A stretch of DNA of 64,000 bases from Flavobacterium jumunjinense. GTDB lineage: Bacteria; Bacteroidota; Bacteroidia; Flavobacteriales; Flavobacteriaceae. Under the pieces are notes generated by a model, which saw only the letters and a program-made list of their open reading frames with translations, ran no database searches and had not been told where the DNA came from. Of the stretch, positions 17,588-27,185 are shown one piece after another. The position numbers and the translations under genes were made by a program. Position 1 is the first letter of the stretch. The number at the start of each line of letters is the position of its first letter. Where the stretch lies: contig NZ_CP091285.1 in the NCBI RefSeq assembly GCF_021650975.2, positions 3,286,001 through 3,350,000 of the forward strand. The letters run 5' to 3'.

Positions 17588-18049
17588 TTAATTAAATGCT
17601 GTTGGATTGTTTCGTATATAAGCAACAATTAAAGCAACAATGTCTTCTTCTTGCTCATCGTTAAAGAAAAGTTCATCTAAATCTTCCCAACCAGAAATCG
17701 CTTTTTCGTCTAGTTTATTAATAGCATTTTGTCTTTTTACAGTATCTTCTGAATAATTATTTACGCCAAATAATCCAATCGCTTTTGCAATAATATTTGC
17801 AGTTTTTGGTGCGGCTATATCTTTATAAGCGTTTACTATTTCTCTAGCAAAGCTTCCTGTTTCTCCATTAAAGAAATAGTGAAATCCACCTTCATTCATA
17901 GCACCTTCAAAAATATCGATAAGGACAAATGTAGTTTCGGCAGGAGTAAGATTATCGCTTTCTTGTTTTTTGTTCCAAACGTTAGTTCCAATAGCTTCAA
18001 TAATTTCGATTTCGTCAGTAAGTTGAAGTATTTCATTAGTATTTTTCAT
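17588..18049 (-). CDS. DUF4375 (DMP19-like) protein
   Basis: 153 residues without a signal peptide. The motif FEGAMNEGGFHYFFNGETGSFA matches the core of DUF4375/DMP19-type domains (E...GGF.qff.n..G), followed by an all-helical tail ending YIRNNPTAFN. Family function is unknown; one Neisseria relative is described as a DNA mimic, which cannot be extended to this protein. It starts 11 bp after the uvrB stop codon, so it is most likely the second gene of a uvrB transcript. Confidence 0.72.
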   Translation of the reverse strand: MKNTNEILQLTDEIEIIEAIGTNVWNKKQESDNLTPAETTFVLIDIFEGAMNEGGFHYFFNGETGSFAREIVNAYKDIAAPKTANIIAKAIGLFGVNNYSEDTVKRQNAINKLDEKAISGWEDLDELFFNDEQEEDIVALIVAYIRNNPTAFN

Positions 18050-18060
18050 TTCTTCTATTT

Positions 18061-20049
18061 TTATATCTTTTCTTGTAATGCTTTAATTTCGTCTCTAAGT
18101 CTTGCTGCCTGCATGAAATCGAGTTCTTTGGCTGCTTTTTCCATGGCTTTGCGTTTTTCGCGTATTTTTTTCTCTATTTCGGGTTTACTTAAGTATTCAC
18201 TTTCTGGCTCTGCTGCTTTGTATTCTAAATTGTCATAGTATTGTGTTGAAACCGAATTGTTACTAAGCGCATTTCCTAGACTTTTGTTTAAAGCCTTAGG
18301 TTCTAGTCCGTGTTTGGTATTGTATGCCGTTTGTTTCTCACGTCGATAAGTAGTTTCGTCGATGGTTTTTTGCATACTTTTTGTTATTTTATCGGCATAC
18401 ATAATGGCTTTTCCATTTACGTTTCGGGCAGCACGTCCTACAGTTTGTGTTAAGGAGCGATGACTACGTAAAAAACCTTCTTTGTCGGCATCGAGAATGG
18501 CTACAAGAGAAACTTCTGGTAAATCCAAGCCTTCACGAAGTAGATTAACACCAATTAGTACATCAAAGAGTCCTTTTCGAAGATCTTGCATAATTTGTAC
18601 TCGTTCTAACGTGTCCACATCAGAATGAATATAACGACAACGAATGGCTACTTTAGTAAGGTACTTTGTTAGTTCTTCTGCCATTCTTTTTGTAAGTGTA
18701 GTAATTAGCACGCGTTCATCAACTTCACAACGCAATTGTATTTCTTCAATTAAATCGTCTATTTGATTTTCGCTTGGGCGTATTTCTATAATAGGATCGA
18801 GTAGTCCTGTAGGTCGAATAATTTGTTCTACATAAATTCCTTCACATTTTTCTAGTTCATAATCGGCTGGTGTTGCAGAAACATAAACAACCTGATTTTG
18901 CAAGGCTTCAAACTCTTCAAACTTTAAAGGTCTATTGTCCATTGCAGCAGGTAATCGGAAACCATATTCTACTAGGTTTTCTTTTCTACTTCGATCTCCT
19001 CCATACATGGCATGTACTTGTGAAATGGTAACGTGACTTTCATCGACAACCATTAAAAAATCATCTGGAAAGTAATCGAGTAAACAGAATGGTCTTGTAC
19101 CTGCTTCTCTACCGTCCAAATAGCGAGAATAGTTTTCTATCCCTGAACAATACCCAAGTTCGCGTATCATTTCTAAATCGAAATTGGTACGTTCTTCCAA
19201 TCGTTTAGCTTCTAAGTGTTTTCCAATCTCTCTAAAATATTCAACTTGTTTCACCATGTCTTGTTGAATAGCCCAAATTGCTTGTTGTAATACATCTGGA
19301 GACGTTACAAACATGTTTGCAGGATAGACGTTTAGTTTTTCGTATTTTTCTATCACTTGAGCCGTTCTTGGATCGAAAGCTTCTATTTCTTCTATTTCGT
19401 CTCCAAAAAAATGTACTCTAAAAGGATCGTCTGCATAACTTGGGAAAATTTCAACCGTATCACCTTTAATTCTAAAGGTTCCTGGTGTAAATTCTGCTTC
19501 GGTTCTAGCATAGAGACTTTGTACTAATTTGTGGAGTAGTTTGGTTCTAGATATGACTTGATCTCGTTCGATGGAAATAACATTTTTCTGAAACTCTACG
19601 GGATTTCCTATACCATAGAGGCAAGAAACAGAGGAAATAACAACAATATCTCTTCGTCCTGAAAGTAGGGCAGAAGTAGTACTTAATCGAAGTTTTTCAA
19701 GTTCTTCATTAATGGAAAGGTCTTTTTCTATATAAGTTCCTGTAACAGGAATAAAGGCTTCGGGCTGATAATAATCGTAATAAGAAACAAAATATTGTAC
19801 AGAATTATTAGGGAAAAATTGTTTGAATTCGGAATATAACTGTGCAGCTAATGTTTTATTATGTGCTAATATTAAAGTAGGTTTTTGTACTTCTTGTATC
19901 ATATTAGCAACAGTAAATGTTTTTCCTGAACCAGTTACTCCTAATAATGTTTGGTATTTTTCTCCATCAACAATTCCTTTTGCTAATTTTTCAATGGCTT
20001 GCGGCTGATCTCCTGTTGGAACGTATTCGGATACTACTTGGAACTTCAT
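18061..20049 (-). CDS. uvrB: Excinuclease ABC subunit B
   Basis: 662 residues, typical. UvrB is the damage-verifying helicase-like subunit that receives DNA from UvrA and recruits UvrC in nucleotide excision repair. Visible: Walker A GVTGSGKT (37-44), the beta-hairpin region with YYDYYQPEAF, Walker B VVDESH, the YVSATPADYE segment, helicase motif VI with QTVGRAARN, and the C-terminal UVR motif (KAMEKAAKELDFMQAARLRDEI) that binds UvrC. A -7-like TAACTTTG lies on the minus strand at 20085-20092. Confidence 0.98.
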   Translation of the reverse strand: MKFQVVSEYVPTGDQPQAIEKLAKGIVDGEKYQTLLGVTGSGKTFTVANMIQEVQKPTLILAHNKTLAAQLYSEFKQFFPNNSVQYFVSYYDYYQPEAFIPVTGTYIEKDLSINEELEKLRLSTTSALLSGRRDIVVISSVSCLYGIGNPVEFQKNVISIERDQVISRTKLLHKLVQSLYARTEAEFTPGTFRIKGDTVEIFPSYADDPFRVHFFGDEIEEIEAFDPRTAQVIEKYEKLNVYPANMFVTSPDVLQQAIWAIQQDMVKQVEYFREIGKHLEAKRLEERTNFDLEMIRELGYCSGIENYSRYLDGREAGTRPFCLLDYFPDDFLMVVDESHVTISQVHAMYGGDRSRKENLVEYGFRLPAAMDNRPLKFEEFEALQNQVVYVSATPADYELEKCEGIYVEQIIRPTGLLDPIIEIRPSENQIDDLIEEIQLRCEVDERVLITTLTKRMAEELTKYLTKVAIRCRYIHSDVDTLERVQIMQDLRKGLFDVLIGVNLLREGLDLPEVSLVAILDADKEGFLRSHRSLTQTVGRAARNVNGKAIMYADKITKSMQKTIDETTYRREKQTAYNTKHGLEPKALNKSLGNALSNNSVSTQYYDNLEYKAAEPESEYLSKPEIEKKIREKRKAMEKAAKELDFMQAARLRDEIKALQEKI

Positions 20050-20084
20050 TTAAAATGGGTACTTTTTTTATATCTGTAAAGTTA

Positions 20085-20092
20085 CAAAGTTA
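20085..20092 (-). promoter_or_regulatory. -7 element of the uvrB promoter
   Basis: TAACTTTG (TAnnTTTG) on the minus strand lies ~36 nt upstream of the uvrB ATG. There is no clear -33 TTG. Confidence 0.4.
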
Positions 20093-20123
20093 ATTTAAGA
20101 TTTTTTCATTGCAGAATAAATTA

Positions 20124-20131
20124 TATATTTG
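20124..20131 (+). promoter_or_regulatory. -7 element of the M28 peptidase promoter
   Basis: TATATTTG, 43 nt before the ATG at 20175, back to back with the uvrB element. The -33 box is unclear. Confidence 0.45.
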
Positions 20132-20174
20132 TTATTACTGTTTTAGCCCTAACACTTTACAAATCAAATAACAA

Positions 20175-21353
20175 ATGAAAAACAAATTACACTTAACTAC
20201 GCTATTACTATTATTTATAAACGGTTTGTCTGGACAGAGTTTTATTCAGGCTTATGCAGATATTGCAAACCAAGTTTCTCAATCGAATGTTACTAATAAT
20301 TTAACAGAATTTGAAGCTTTAGGCGTGAAAAGAAGAGGAACACAACCTTTGGAAGATACCTATACTTGGTTGCGAAATAAATACCTTGGTTTTGGTTATA
20401 CTGCAGCTCAATTGCAAGAAGATACTTTTACAAACGGAAGTTTTACGTGTAAAAATTTAATTGTTACGAAAGTAGGGACACTTTACCCAGATACTTTTGT
20501 TATTATTTGTGGACATTATGATTCTTTAAATGGTACAGGTACAAATGATAACGGTAGTGGTGTAAATACGATTCTTGAAGTTGCGCGCTTATTACAAAAT
20601 GTATCAACAGAATATTCTATTAAATTCATTAATTTTAGTGGTGAAGAAGATGGACTTGTTGGAAGTAATCATTATGTGAATACTGTGGTGAATGGAACGG
20701 TTCCTAAAATGGATATAAAATTAGTTTTTAATATTGATCAAGTGGGAGGTGTTGCTGGAATGACAAACAACACAATTACTTGCGAACGCGATACGGGTAC
20801 ACCAACAACTAATAATGCAGCTTCTAACACAATTACAAATGAATTAATTACTTGTGTTGGGCTTTATTCTCCTTTAAATACCAATCTTTCCTATGCGTAT
20901 TCTTCAGATTATATGCCATTTGAAAATAATGATGAAGTGATTACAGGTTTTTATGAAACGAATGAAACCACGCACGGTCATTCGGCTACTGATTTGTTAG
21001 TGAATATGGATCCTGTTTATAACTATAATGTTGCAAAAGCAGCTACAGGCGCAATGTTGCATTTTGCAGTTGCTCCGACTACTTTAAATGATGAAAGCTT
21101 TACTACCTTCAATGAAATTAGTTTTTTTCCAAATCCTGTTAAAGATTATTTAACAATTAACTTAGGAACAAACCCGGAAGCTAATTATTTGTTGAAATTA
21201 AACGATATTCAAGGAAAAGAGGTCTATTCGAATACTTTTTTAGGAACACAACAGTTAGTATCTCTTAACTTAGATACTTTATCAAAAGGCATGTATGTTG
21301 CTACTTTAAGTTCGGATAAAACTATTGTGAGAAAGAAAATTATTATGGAATAG
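20175..21353 (+). CDS. T9SS-secreted M28-family metallopeptidase
   Basis: 392 residues: signal peptide (MKNKLHLTTLLLLFINGLSGQ), a catalytic domain (~40-295) and a T9SS type A sorting domain (~318-392, from ISFFPNPVKDY to KKIIME). M28 zinc ligands are visible: H114 in CGHYDSLNG, Asp in GTNDNGSGVN, the catalytic EE in FSGEEDGLVGS, Asp in NIDQVGG and His in ETTHGHSATD. The family comprises aminopeptidases and glutamate carboxypeptidases with two zinc ions. The protein should be exported through the outer membrane and act extracellularly on peptides. Single-gene unit ending in a strong terminator. Confidence 0.93.
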   Translation: MKNKLHLTTLLLLFINGLSGQSFIQAYADIANQVSQSNVTNNLTEFEALGVKRRGTQPLEDTYTWLRNKYLGFGYTAAQLQEDTFTNGSFTCKNLIVTKVGTLYPDTFVIICGHYDSLNGTGTNDNGSGVNTILEVARLLQNVSTEYSIKFINFSGEEDGLVGSNHYVNTVVNGTVPKMDIKLVFNIDQVGGVAGMTNNTITCERDTGTPTTNNAASNTITNELITCVGLYSPLNTNLSYAYSSDYMPFENNDEVITGFYETNETTHGHSATDLLVNMDPVYNYNVAKAATGAMLHFAVAPTTLNDESFTTFNEISFFPNPVKDYLTINLGTNPEANYLLKLNDIQGKEVYSNTFLGTQQLVSLNLDTLSKGMYVATLSSDKTIVRKKIIME

Positions 21354-21379
21354 TTTGGAATGATTAAATCAACTATATT

Positions 21380-21420
21380 AAAAAACACCTCTTTTAAATT
21401 GCTTTAAAGAGGTGTTTTTT
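21380..21420 (+). terminator. Terminator of the M28 peptidase gene
   Basis: A 15-bp stem AAAAAACACCTCTTT / AAAGAGGTGTTTTTT with an 11-nt loop ends in T6. Confidence 0.85.
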
Positions 21421-21734
21421 GTTTTTAGGTACTTGAAAATGGTTGTCTAATACTTGGGTGCTTTTGTACTGCGGTTTTTTTAGTAGAAGGTTGCTTTATT
21501 GAAAAGCAAAAAGGCCATTTTACAAAAGTAAAACGACCTTTTTTACATAACAGGCTTAACAATCTTAATGATTTTAAAGTAGTCATTAACTACTCATAAC
21601 AGTAAAATAATAATAATAACATTTCTGATACAAACTTAGACTATACTTGTTGTAGTTAATGATAGTTTATTATCTAAAAATGATAGTTTGTTAACTACTT
21701 TAATGGAGTAGAGATATGGATTAATGTTAGTGGC
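21421..21734. other. 314-bp convergent intergenic region rich in inverted and direct repeats
   Basis: No ORF is supported. It holds a small hairpin (TTGCTTT/AAAGCAA, 21491-21509), a terminator-like hairpin (21508-21544), and a cluster at 21570-21700. In that cluster GTAGTTAAT (21652) can pair with ATTAACTAC at 21585 or with TTAACTAC at 21691, and an 11-bp direct repeat AATGATAGTTT occurs at 21658 and 21679. Confidence 0.6.
21508..21544. terminator. Terminator-like hairpin, likely for the thiamine pyrophosphokinase gene
   Basis: A 16-bp stem with two mismatches (AAAAAGGCCATTTTAC pairing with GTAAAACGACCTTTTT) has T-runs on both strands. It lies ~190 bp beyond the stop of the minus-strand gene. 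Confidence 0.5.
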
Positions 21735-22397
21735 TTAATCCCAACATTCCATTAATAGTAAATCTCCTTTTAGATGTTCTATCATTACAATTCCGTCTTC
21801 TGCTACATGATTACTACTTCCCGTTCTGTAACCAATTGTTAAAGTGTCGTTTTCTAAAGGATAATATAGGTTTTTGGAATAGATACCAGAAACTTCTCCA
21901 ATTGGTATAATGGATAAAGGTGTTTCTTTTGGATACCATTTTTCAAACTTAGTTGGTAGAAGAAAAATTTTAGAATGATCGTCTAGAATTACAATTTTTA
22001 ATTGATTTCTATATTGTACAATATTGGTAATATTGGTAATTGTATGATCGGCTCTTTTTCCTGTTGCCCAGACAATATTAACAGCAGGTATTCCTCTTTT
22101 AATGAGGTATTCAAATGCTTTTTCGAGATCGGTTTTGTCTTGATCTGGTGTGTGAACAATTTCTATAGGGTATTGACTGTTTTTATAATATTCAGCATCA
22201 AAACCTCTGTCGAAATCACCTAAAAGGACATCAATTTTTATTCCTAATTCTAAAACACGTTCTATTGCTGAATCTAAAACAATTACTAACGGAGACCATT
22301 CTAATAGTTGCCCTAATAGTTCTTCATTACAAGCTAATCCGTTTGCAATAATTAAAGCAGGTTCTTGGTCGTCTCGAACAATATGGTGTGAAGACAT
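21735..22397 (-). CDS. Thiamine pyrophosphokinase
   Basis: 220 residues. The enzyme transfers pyrophosphate from ATP to thiamine to make the coenzyme. Family motifs are visible: LLGDFDRG (acidic metal-binding loop), TPDQDKTDLEKAFEYL (catalytic DQ..TD.eKA) and ATGKRADHTITNI (G.R.DH). The C-terminal thiamine-binding part has GEVSGIYSKNLYYPLENDTL and a terminal G.SN..... segment (TGSSNHVAEDGIV). No thiamine-biosynthesis gene or TPP riboswitch is nearby, consistent with salvage of imported thiamine. Just downstream of the DUF4249/TonB receptor pair but separated by a terminator. Confidence 0.9.
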   Translation of the reverse strand: MSSHHIVRDDQEPALIIANGLACNEELLGQLLEWSPLVIVLDSAIERVLELGIKIDVLLGDFDRGFDAEYYKNSQYPIEIVHTPDQDKTDLEKAFEYLIKRGIPAVNIVWATGKRADHTITNITNIVQYRNQLKIVILDDHSKIFLLPTKFEKWYPKETPLSIIPIGEVSGIYSKNLYYPLENDTLTIGYRTGSSNHVAEDGIVMIEHLKGDLLLMECWD

Positions 22398-22450
22398 AAT
22401 TGATAATCTAATTAGGTTTTAGTACTACGAATGTATTGTTTTTAAATAAA

Positions 22451-22480
22451 AATAGCAATTTCAAGATTGAAATTGCTATT
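22451..22480 (-). terminator. Terminator of the TonB receptor/DUF4249 unit
   Basis: A 14-bp perfect inverted repeat AATAGCAATTTCAA / TTGAAATTGCTATT lies 22 bp beyond the DUF4249 stop. A-runs on its plus-strand left side give U-rich sequence on the minus-strand transcript. Confidence 0.75.
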
Positions 22481-22502
22481 AATTTTTTAGCGTTTACTTT
22501 AT

Positions 22503-23324
22503 TTATTGTACTACATAGCTTTCTGTATCAATTTCACCTAAACTAAAATATCCAAAAGGGAAATTATTAGTATTGGTTTGGTTGATAATGTTTCCTCTAA
22601 GTGTAGCAGGTGGAGATGAGAAAGGGTTTCCTCCGTCAGAACCAGCAATATTTAATAATTTTTCCATGTAGTTAAAATATCTCACAGAAATGCCTTGAAC
22701 AGATAAATCTAAAACGTCATTTGCAACAATTTCATCATCAATATAAATTCCGAACATTTGATTTCCTTGAAAAAACTCATCATCTGCTGTTCCATATTCA
22801 GGAAAAGCATTGTTACTGTTTTTTACACCTAATAAATAGTAGTTGTCTTGTAGTCCGTTATCTTGATAGAAAAATTTAATCTCAATTGCATCATCAAATC
22901 CTGAAATTACAGATTGTTCCACATAGTCTATTTCTGGAGTTGGATATAACGTATCGGTTGCAGTATAGGTTTCACCATTGTAAATAACGGTTAACGTATA
23001 GGTACCATTAATAACTGGATTAAAATTAGTACAGATATAGTTACCTGTTCCAACGTCTTCAATAAAGTCGTAGGTGGTTGTTCCGTCAAATATGGTTACT
23101 GTTGCTCCATTTGCATTTGGTATTGTTGCGTCATAAAAATTTGTAGTCGTCGTTAAACGAATAGTTTGTTCGTTACCGCTAGTTCCTTTTTGCCATTTGA
23201 TTGATGCATCTATTACTAATTTAGGTGTGTCTGTATCTAAATCAATATCTACTACATCTTCACATGAATACATTGTTATTAATGTGACAACTGCGATTGT
23301 TATTCTAATTATAATTTTGATCAT
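22503..23324 (-). CDS. DUF4249 lipoprotein, TonB-receptor partner
   Basis: 273 residues. A signal II-type N terminus ends in LITMYSCEDVVDID, so it is predicted to be a lipoprotein anchored through Cys21. The body (DIDLDTDTPKLVIDASI, GATVTIFDGTTTYDF, GETYTATDTLYPTPEID) matches DUF4249, a family almost always encoded next to TonB-dependent receptors in Bacteroidetes. It starts 4 bp after the receptor stop codon, so both form one unit. By analogy with SusD-type partners it may cap or assist the receptor, which is inference. Confidence 0.88.
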   Translation of the reverse strand: MIKIIIRITIAVVTLITMYSCEDVVDIDLDTDTPKLVIDASIKWQKGTSGNEQTIRLTTTTNFYDATIPNANGATVTIFDGTTTYDFIEDVGTGNYICTNFNPVINGTYTLTVIYNGETYTATDTLYPTPEIDYVEQSVISGFDDAIEIKFFYQDNGLQDNYYLLGVKNSNNAFPEYGTADDEFFQGNQMFGIYIDDEIVANDVLDLSVQGISVRYFNYMEKLLNIAGSDGGNPFSSPPATLRGNIINQTNTNNFPFGYFSLGEIDTESYVVQ

Positions 23325-23328
23325 TGTT

Positions 23329-25704
23329 TTAAAATTTAAAATTATAGGTTACACTTGGAACTATTCCAAAGATTGATAAGCGAACTGCTTCGTTTTTTCC
23401 AGATTCTGCATTTTGCCTGAAACTTATTGACGCAGCGTTTTTACGGCTATATACATTATAAATACCAAAAACCCACTCTCCTTTAATTCTCTTGTCTTTA
23501 CTATTTCTAGGAGTTAGAGTAGCAGAAATATCCAAACGATGATAAGCGGGTAAATTATTACCATTTCTTTCTCCATAGCTTGGAATTGAAAGTCCTTGAT
23601 ATTCATATTGTCCGTTAGGATAGGTTACAGGTTGTCCTGTTTGTAGTGAAAAAATACTACCAAAACTCCATTTATCATTCAATTCATAAATACCTGTAAC
23701 TGATAAATTATGTGTTTTGTCCCAACCCGTTTTGTACCAATTTCCGTTATTAATACCAATTTCGGTAGCTGTTCTTCCTGCTGTTTTTTGTTCTGATCGC
23801 GATAAAGTATAAGAAATCCAACCGTTCAATTTTCCTTCGTTTTTTCGAGCTAAAATTTCAAGTCCATAGGCTCTAGATTTTCCTCCTAAAACAACTTGTT
23901 CAATAGCGTTATTTGCAATTAAATCGGCTCCATCAATATAGTCTAAACGGTTTTGTACATCTTTATAAAAAGACTCTATTTCGAATGAATATCTTCCGTT
24001 TTTGATATTTTTTTGGTAACCAATTGCGTATTGATCTAATATTTGAGGTTTCAAGAAATCATCACTTGGTGCCCAAACATCTAATGGAGTAGGAGATTGT
24101 GTATTAGATATAAGGTGTAGATATTGAGACATTCTATTGTAACTCGCTTTTACTGATTGATTCTCATCAATAATATAGGCAATAGACAAACGAGGTTCTA
24201 AGTTATCAAAACTTGCAATCGTTTCGTTTTTGCCATATTTTTTTGTTCCAATTGGTGTCGCTTTTTCATAGATTTTTAAATCTTCATCATAGGAAACCGC
24301 TTGGTTGTTTTCGTAAACATTAATTTCTTGTGCTCCTAAACGATAAAACATACTGTAGCGCAAACCGTAGTTGATAGAGAATTTATCGGATAGTTTTTGT
24401 TCTGCATCAATATAGATTGCTGGTTCAAAAGCATATTTTTTATCTAATTGTTTCGGATTAATTTGAGAATCTGGTCCGTTTGGTTTAATTTTTCCAGGGT
24501 TGAAATCGTAATAAACTGTATTTATACCATAGGTAAGTTTTGTTTTTTCTGATAAATAATGTTTAAAGTCATATTTCAAATTGTAGTTTTTTATACCACT
24601 ATCCCAATTGAAACCAATGAAATCAAGTTCTAAACCATAATAATAATCACTATATATTAAAGATAAGTTAGAGAAAAGTTTGTCACTAAATAAGTGATTC
24701 CATCTCATGTTTAACACAGAATTACCATAGGTGTTAATAAAACTTTTGCTTAAACTGAAAACATCTCTACCAAAATAACCCGAAACATAAAGATTATTAT
24801 TGTCGTTAAGTTTATAACTTAATTTAGTGTTTAAATCATAGAAATAAGCTGAATTTTCATTACCAGAAAGCTTTAAGAAAAGATGCGCATATGAACTTCT
24901 TCCAGCAACAAGAAATGAACCTTTGTCTTTTACAATTGGACCTTCGGCTAATAATCGACTAGAAATAAGTCCGATTCCTCCATTTAAATGGAACTTATTG
25001 CTATTTCCGTCTTTTTGATAAATGTCTAAAACGGAAGCTACTCTTCCTCCAAAACGAGCAGGAACACCACCTTTATATAATTTTAAATCTTTAATTGCAT
25101 CGGCATTAAAAACAGAGAAAAATCCAAATAGGTGAGAAGAGTTGTAAATTGTTGCTTCATCTAATAGAATTAAATTTTGATCGGCTGCTCCTCCACGAAC
25201 ATTAAAACCAGATTGTCCTTCTCCAGCATTGGTTACACCAGGTAATGTTAATATCGATTTTAGAATATCTGCTTCCCCTAGAACGGCTGGCATTTTTTTA
25301 ATAGTGCTTACCGAAATTTTGTTAACACTCATTTCTGGTTTCTGAATGTTTGGCTTGTATTGATTTTCGGTAACGATAATTTCATTCAATTGAACGTTAC
25401 TTTCTTTTATACTTATGTTTTTTCGGGTATTTTCTTGAAGATTAATTTGTTCAACAACATCTTCAAAACCGATATAAGTATACCGAATTGTATAATTACC
25501 TTTTGGAAGCGTTATGGAAAAATAACCATATTCGTTTGTTGTTGTTCCTGTTTTTAACTCTTCAATTATTACTGTTACACCTATTAATGTTTCATTTGTG
25601 CTTTCATCTGAAATTGTACCACTAAGAGTAACTTTTTCTTGAGAAAAGCTGACGAGTGAAAATAATAAGAGTACTAAGGATAAAATTTTCGTTTTATTGT
25701 ACAT
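23329..25704 (-). CDS. TonB-dependent outer membrane receptor
   Basis: 791 residues: signal peptide (to FSQ), a carboxypeptidase-D regulatory-like domain (~22-100, LSGTISDESTNETLIGVTV), a plug domain (~110-230, with LPGVTNAGEGQSGFNVRGG) and a beta-barrel to the C terminus, ending in the aromatic residue of YNFKF. It should transport an unknown ligand across the outer membrane with energy from TonB. The DUF4249 lipoprotein gene follows by 4 bp. A TM-plus-AraC regulator lies immediately upstream in the same orientation. It is not a SusC with a long N-terminal signalling domain, so sigma/anti-sigma control is not expected. Confidence 0.94.
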   Translation of the reverse strand: MYNKTKILSLVLLLFSLVSFSQEKVTLSGTISDESTNETLIGVTVIIEELKTGTTTNEYGYFSITLPKGNYTIRYTYIGFEDVVEQINLQENTRKNISIKESNVQLNEIIVTENQYKPNIQKPEMSVNKISVSTIKKMPAVLGEADILKSILTLPGVTNAGEGQSGFNVRGGAADQNLILLDEATIYNSSHLFGFFSVFNADAIKDLKLYKGGVPARFGGRVASVLDIYQKDGNSNKFHLNGGIGLISSRLLAEGPIVKDKGSFLVAGRSSYAHLFLKLSGNENSAYFYDLNTKLSYKLNDNNNLYVSGYFGRDVFSLSKSFINTYGNSVLNMRWNHLFSDKLFSNLSLIYSDYYYGLELDFIGFNWDSGIKNYNLKYDFKHYLSEKTKLTYGINTVYYDFNPGKIKPNGPDSQINPKQLDKKYAFEPAIYIDAEQKLSDKFSINYGLRYSMFYRLGAQEINVYENNQAVSYDEDLKIYEKATPIGTKKYGKNETIASFDNLEPRLSIAYIIDENQSVKASYNRMSQYLHLISNTQSPTPLDVWAPSDDFLKPQILDQYAIGYQKNIKNGRYSFEIESFYKDVQNRLDYIDGADLIANNAIEQVVLGGKSRAYGLEILARKNEGKLNGWISYTLSRSEQKTAGRTATEIGINNGNWYKTGWDKTHNLSVTGIYELNDKWSFGSIFSLQTGQPVTYPNGQYEYQGLSIPSYGERNGNNLPAYHRLDISATLTPRNSKDKRIKGEWVFGIYNVYSRKNAASISFRQNAESGKNEAVRLSIFGIVPSVTYNFKF

Positions 25705-25789
25705 GAGTTTTACTTTGAATTTAATTCTATTGTTTTTTATGTTTATTTCCTACAAAAATCGATTAAAATACACTGTTTACTGTTCAAAC

Positions 25790-26911
25790 TTATAAATCGG
25801 AACTCATTTTCTTGAATTCTGATGGGGTTTTATTGGTTATTTTTTTAAATGTTGTGTTAAATGTTGTTTTGGAATTAAAACCAACTTCAAAACCAATTCC
25901 TAGTAAACTAAGATGATTATTGTTTTGAATTAATTTTTTAGCTTCTTCAATTCTATACCTATTAATGAATTGATAAAAATTTTCATTAAAACCAGTATTA
26001 ATAACATAGGAAAGTATATGTGTTGAAGTATTTATTTCTTGTGCTAATTTTTCTAAATTTAATTCGCAGTCTAAAAAAGGCTTTTTCCGATTCATGATTA
26101 TTAATAACCTACTTTTAAAATCATTTAGGACATCATCTTCAATAAGTTTTTTCTTTTTTTCTGTAGGTGTATTTATCTCAACAATTAAATCATTGATATT
26201 TTCAATGGAGTTAAATGGATAAACTTCTTTTTGTTTAGACCAGTTATAGGTGATGAAAAATATACCAGAAAGATAAACTGCATCTACAGCAGGAGAAAGA
26301 GTATAATTGGATGTGTCTAAAATAATTTCAACCATCCAAAAGAATATCATGATTAATAAGCAAACACATAAATATTGCAGCCATTTTAAATCTATTTTTT
26401 CGGTATTAGAAGAAAAAAAGCGAATATTCTTTTTATGTTTAAGTAACTTTATATAGGAAAGTATAGGATATAATAGAAGTTGAGTAATTAATGAAGTAAC
26501 TAAGGTAAATTGAATACCATTTGCAATAATAGACTCAACATCATTCGGTTCTTTATTATCATCGATAGCAAATAGAAATATTACTAATAAAGCTATTGAA
26601 AGCGGTAAAAAGAAATGCAGATAATTCCTTTTTCTCCATTTAGTATCTGGATTGGTAAAGTAAACAATGCTTAAATAGAATAATGGGCTAATCGAAAAAC
26701 ATGACAAAACTGAAATTATACTTAATAAAAGGCTATTTTCAGACATGTTGCAATCGTCTAGAAGCGTTTCGAAAGCAATAAAAAAAATACAAATAATAAA
26801 ACTAGCAAACCATTTATTTGCTTTTATATTAATTTTTTGAGTGTTTGTGATAATTAAAAAAGCAAGTAAAAAAGTGCTACCTGCAAAAAGTGAATGCAGA
26901 ACATTAATCAT
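25790..26911 (-). CDS. AraC-family regulator with N-terminal membrane domain
   Basis: 373 residues. Six to seven hydrophobic spans occupy ~5-230, followed by a cytoplasmic AraC-type DNA-binding domain (~260-370) with two helix-turn-helix motifs: NLEKLAQEINTSTHILSYVIN and the signature GIGFEVGFNSKTTFNTTFKKITNKTPSEFKK. Membrane-linked AraC regulators of this layout are common in Bacteroidetes, and their signals are mostly unknown. It lies 85 bp upstream of the TonB receptor gene in the same direction, so control of that receptor is plausible but unproven. Confidence 0.88.
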   Translation of the reverse strand: MINVLHSLFAGSTFLLAFLIITNTQKINIKANKWFASFIICIFFIAFETLLDDCNMSENSLLLSIISVLSCFSISPLFYLSIVYFTNPDTKWRKRNYLHFFLPLSIALLVIFLFAIDDNKEPNDVESIIANGIQFTLVTSLITQLLLYPILSYIKLLKHKKNIRFFSSNTEKIDLKWLQYLCVCLLIMIFFWMVEIILDTSNYTLSPAVDAVYLSGIFFITYNWSKQKEVYPFNSIENINDLIVEINTPTEKKKKLIEDDVLNDFKSRLLIIMNRKKPFLDCELNLEKLAQEINTSTHILSYVINTGFNENFYQFINRYRIEEAKKLIQNNNHLSLLGIGFEVGFNSKTTFNTTFKKITNKTPSEFKKMSSDL

Positions 26912-27185
26912 GTTTTATTAGAAATTAAAAAAGTTAAAGTCATGATTTGTAATTAATTATTTTTTCGGTAATAGTGATATCTATGTTTTTCTCTCTAAAA
27001 AATATAAATTTAATAGTATATAAACTCAAATAATGAAAACAAATTGTATAATTTTGTTAACGGTATAATTATTGCAATACAAATATTGATAATTTTTTTA
27101 CAATTTCAGAATTGAAAGTGTTAATGTATGGTTAATTGTTGCGGTTATTTATATACTTAATTTTAGGTTTGTTGATATGATTTTT

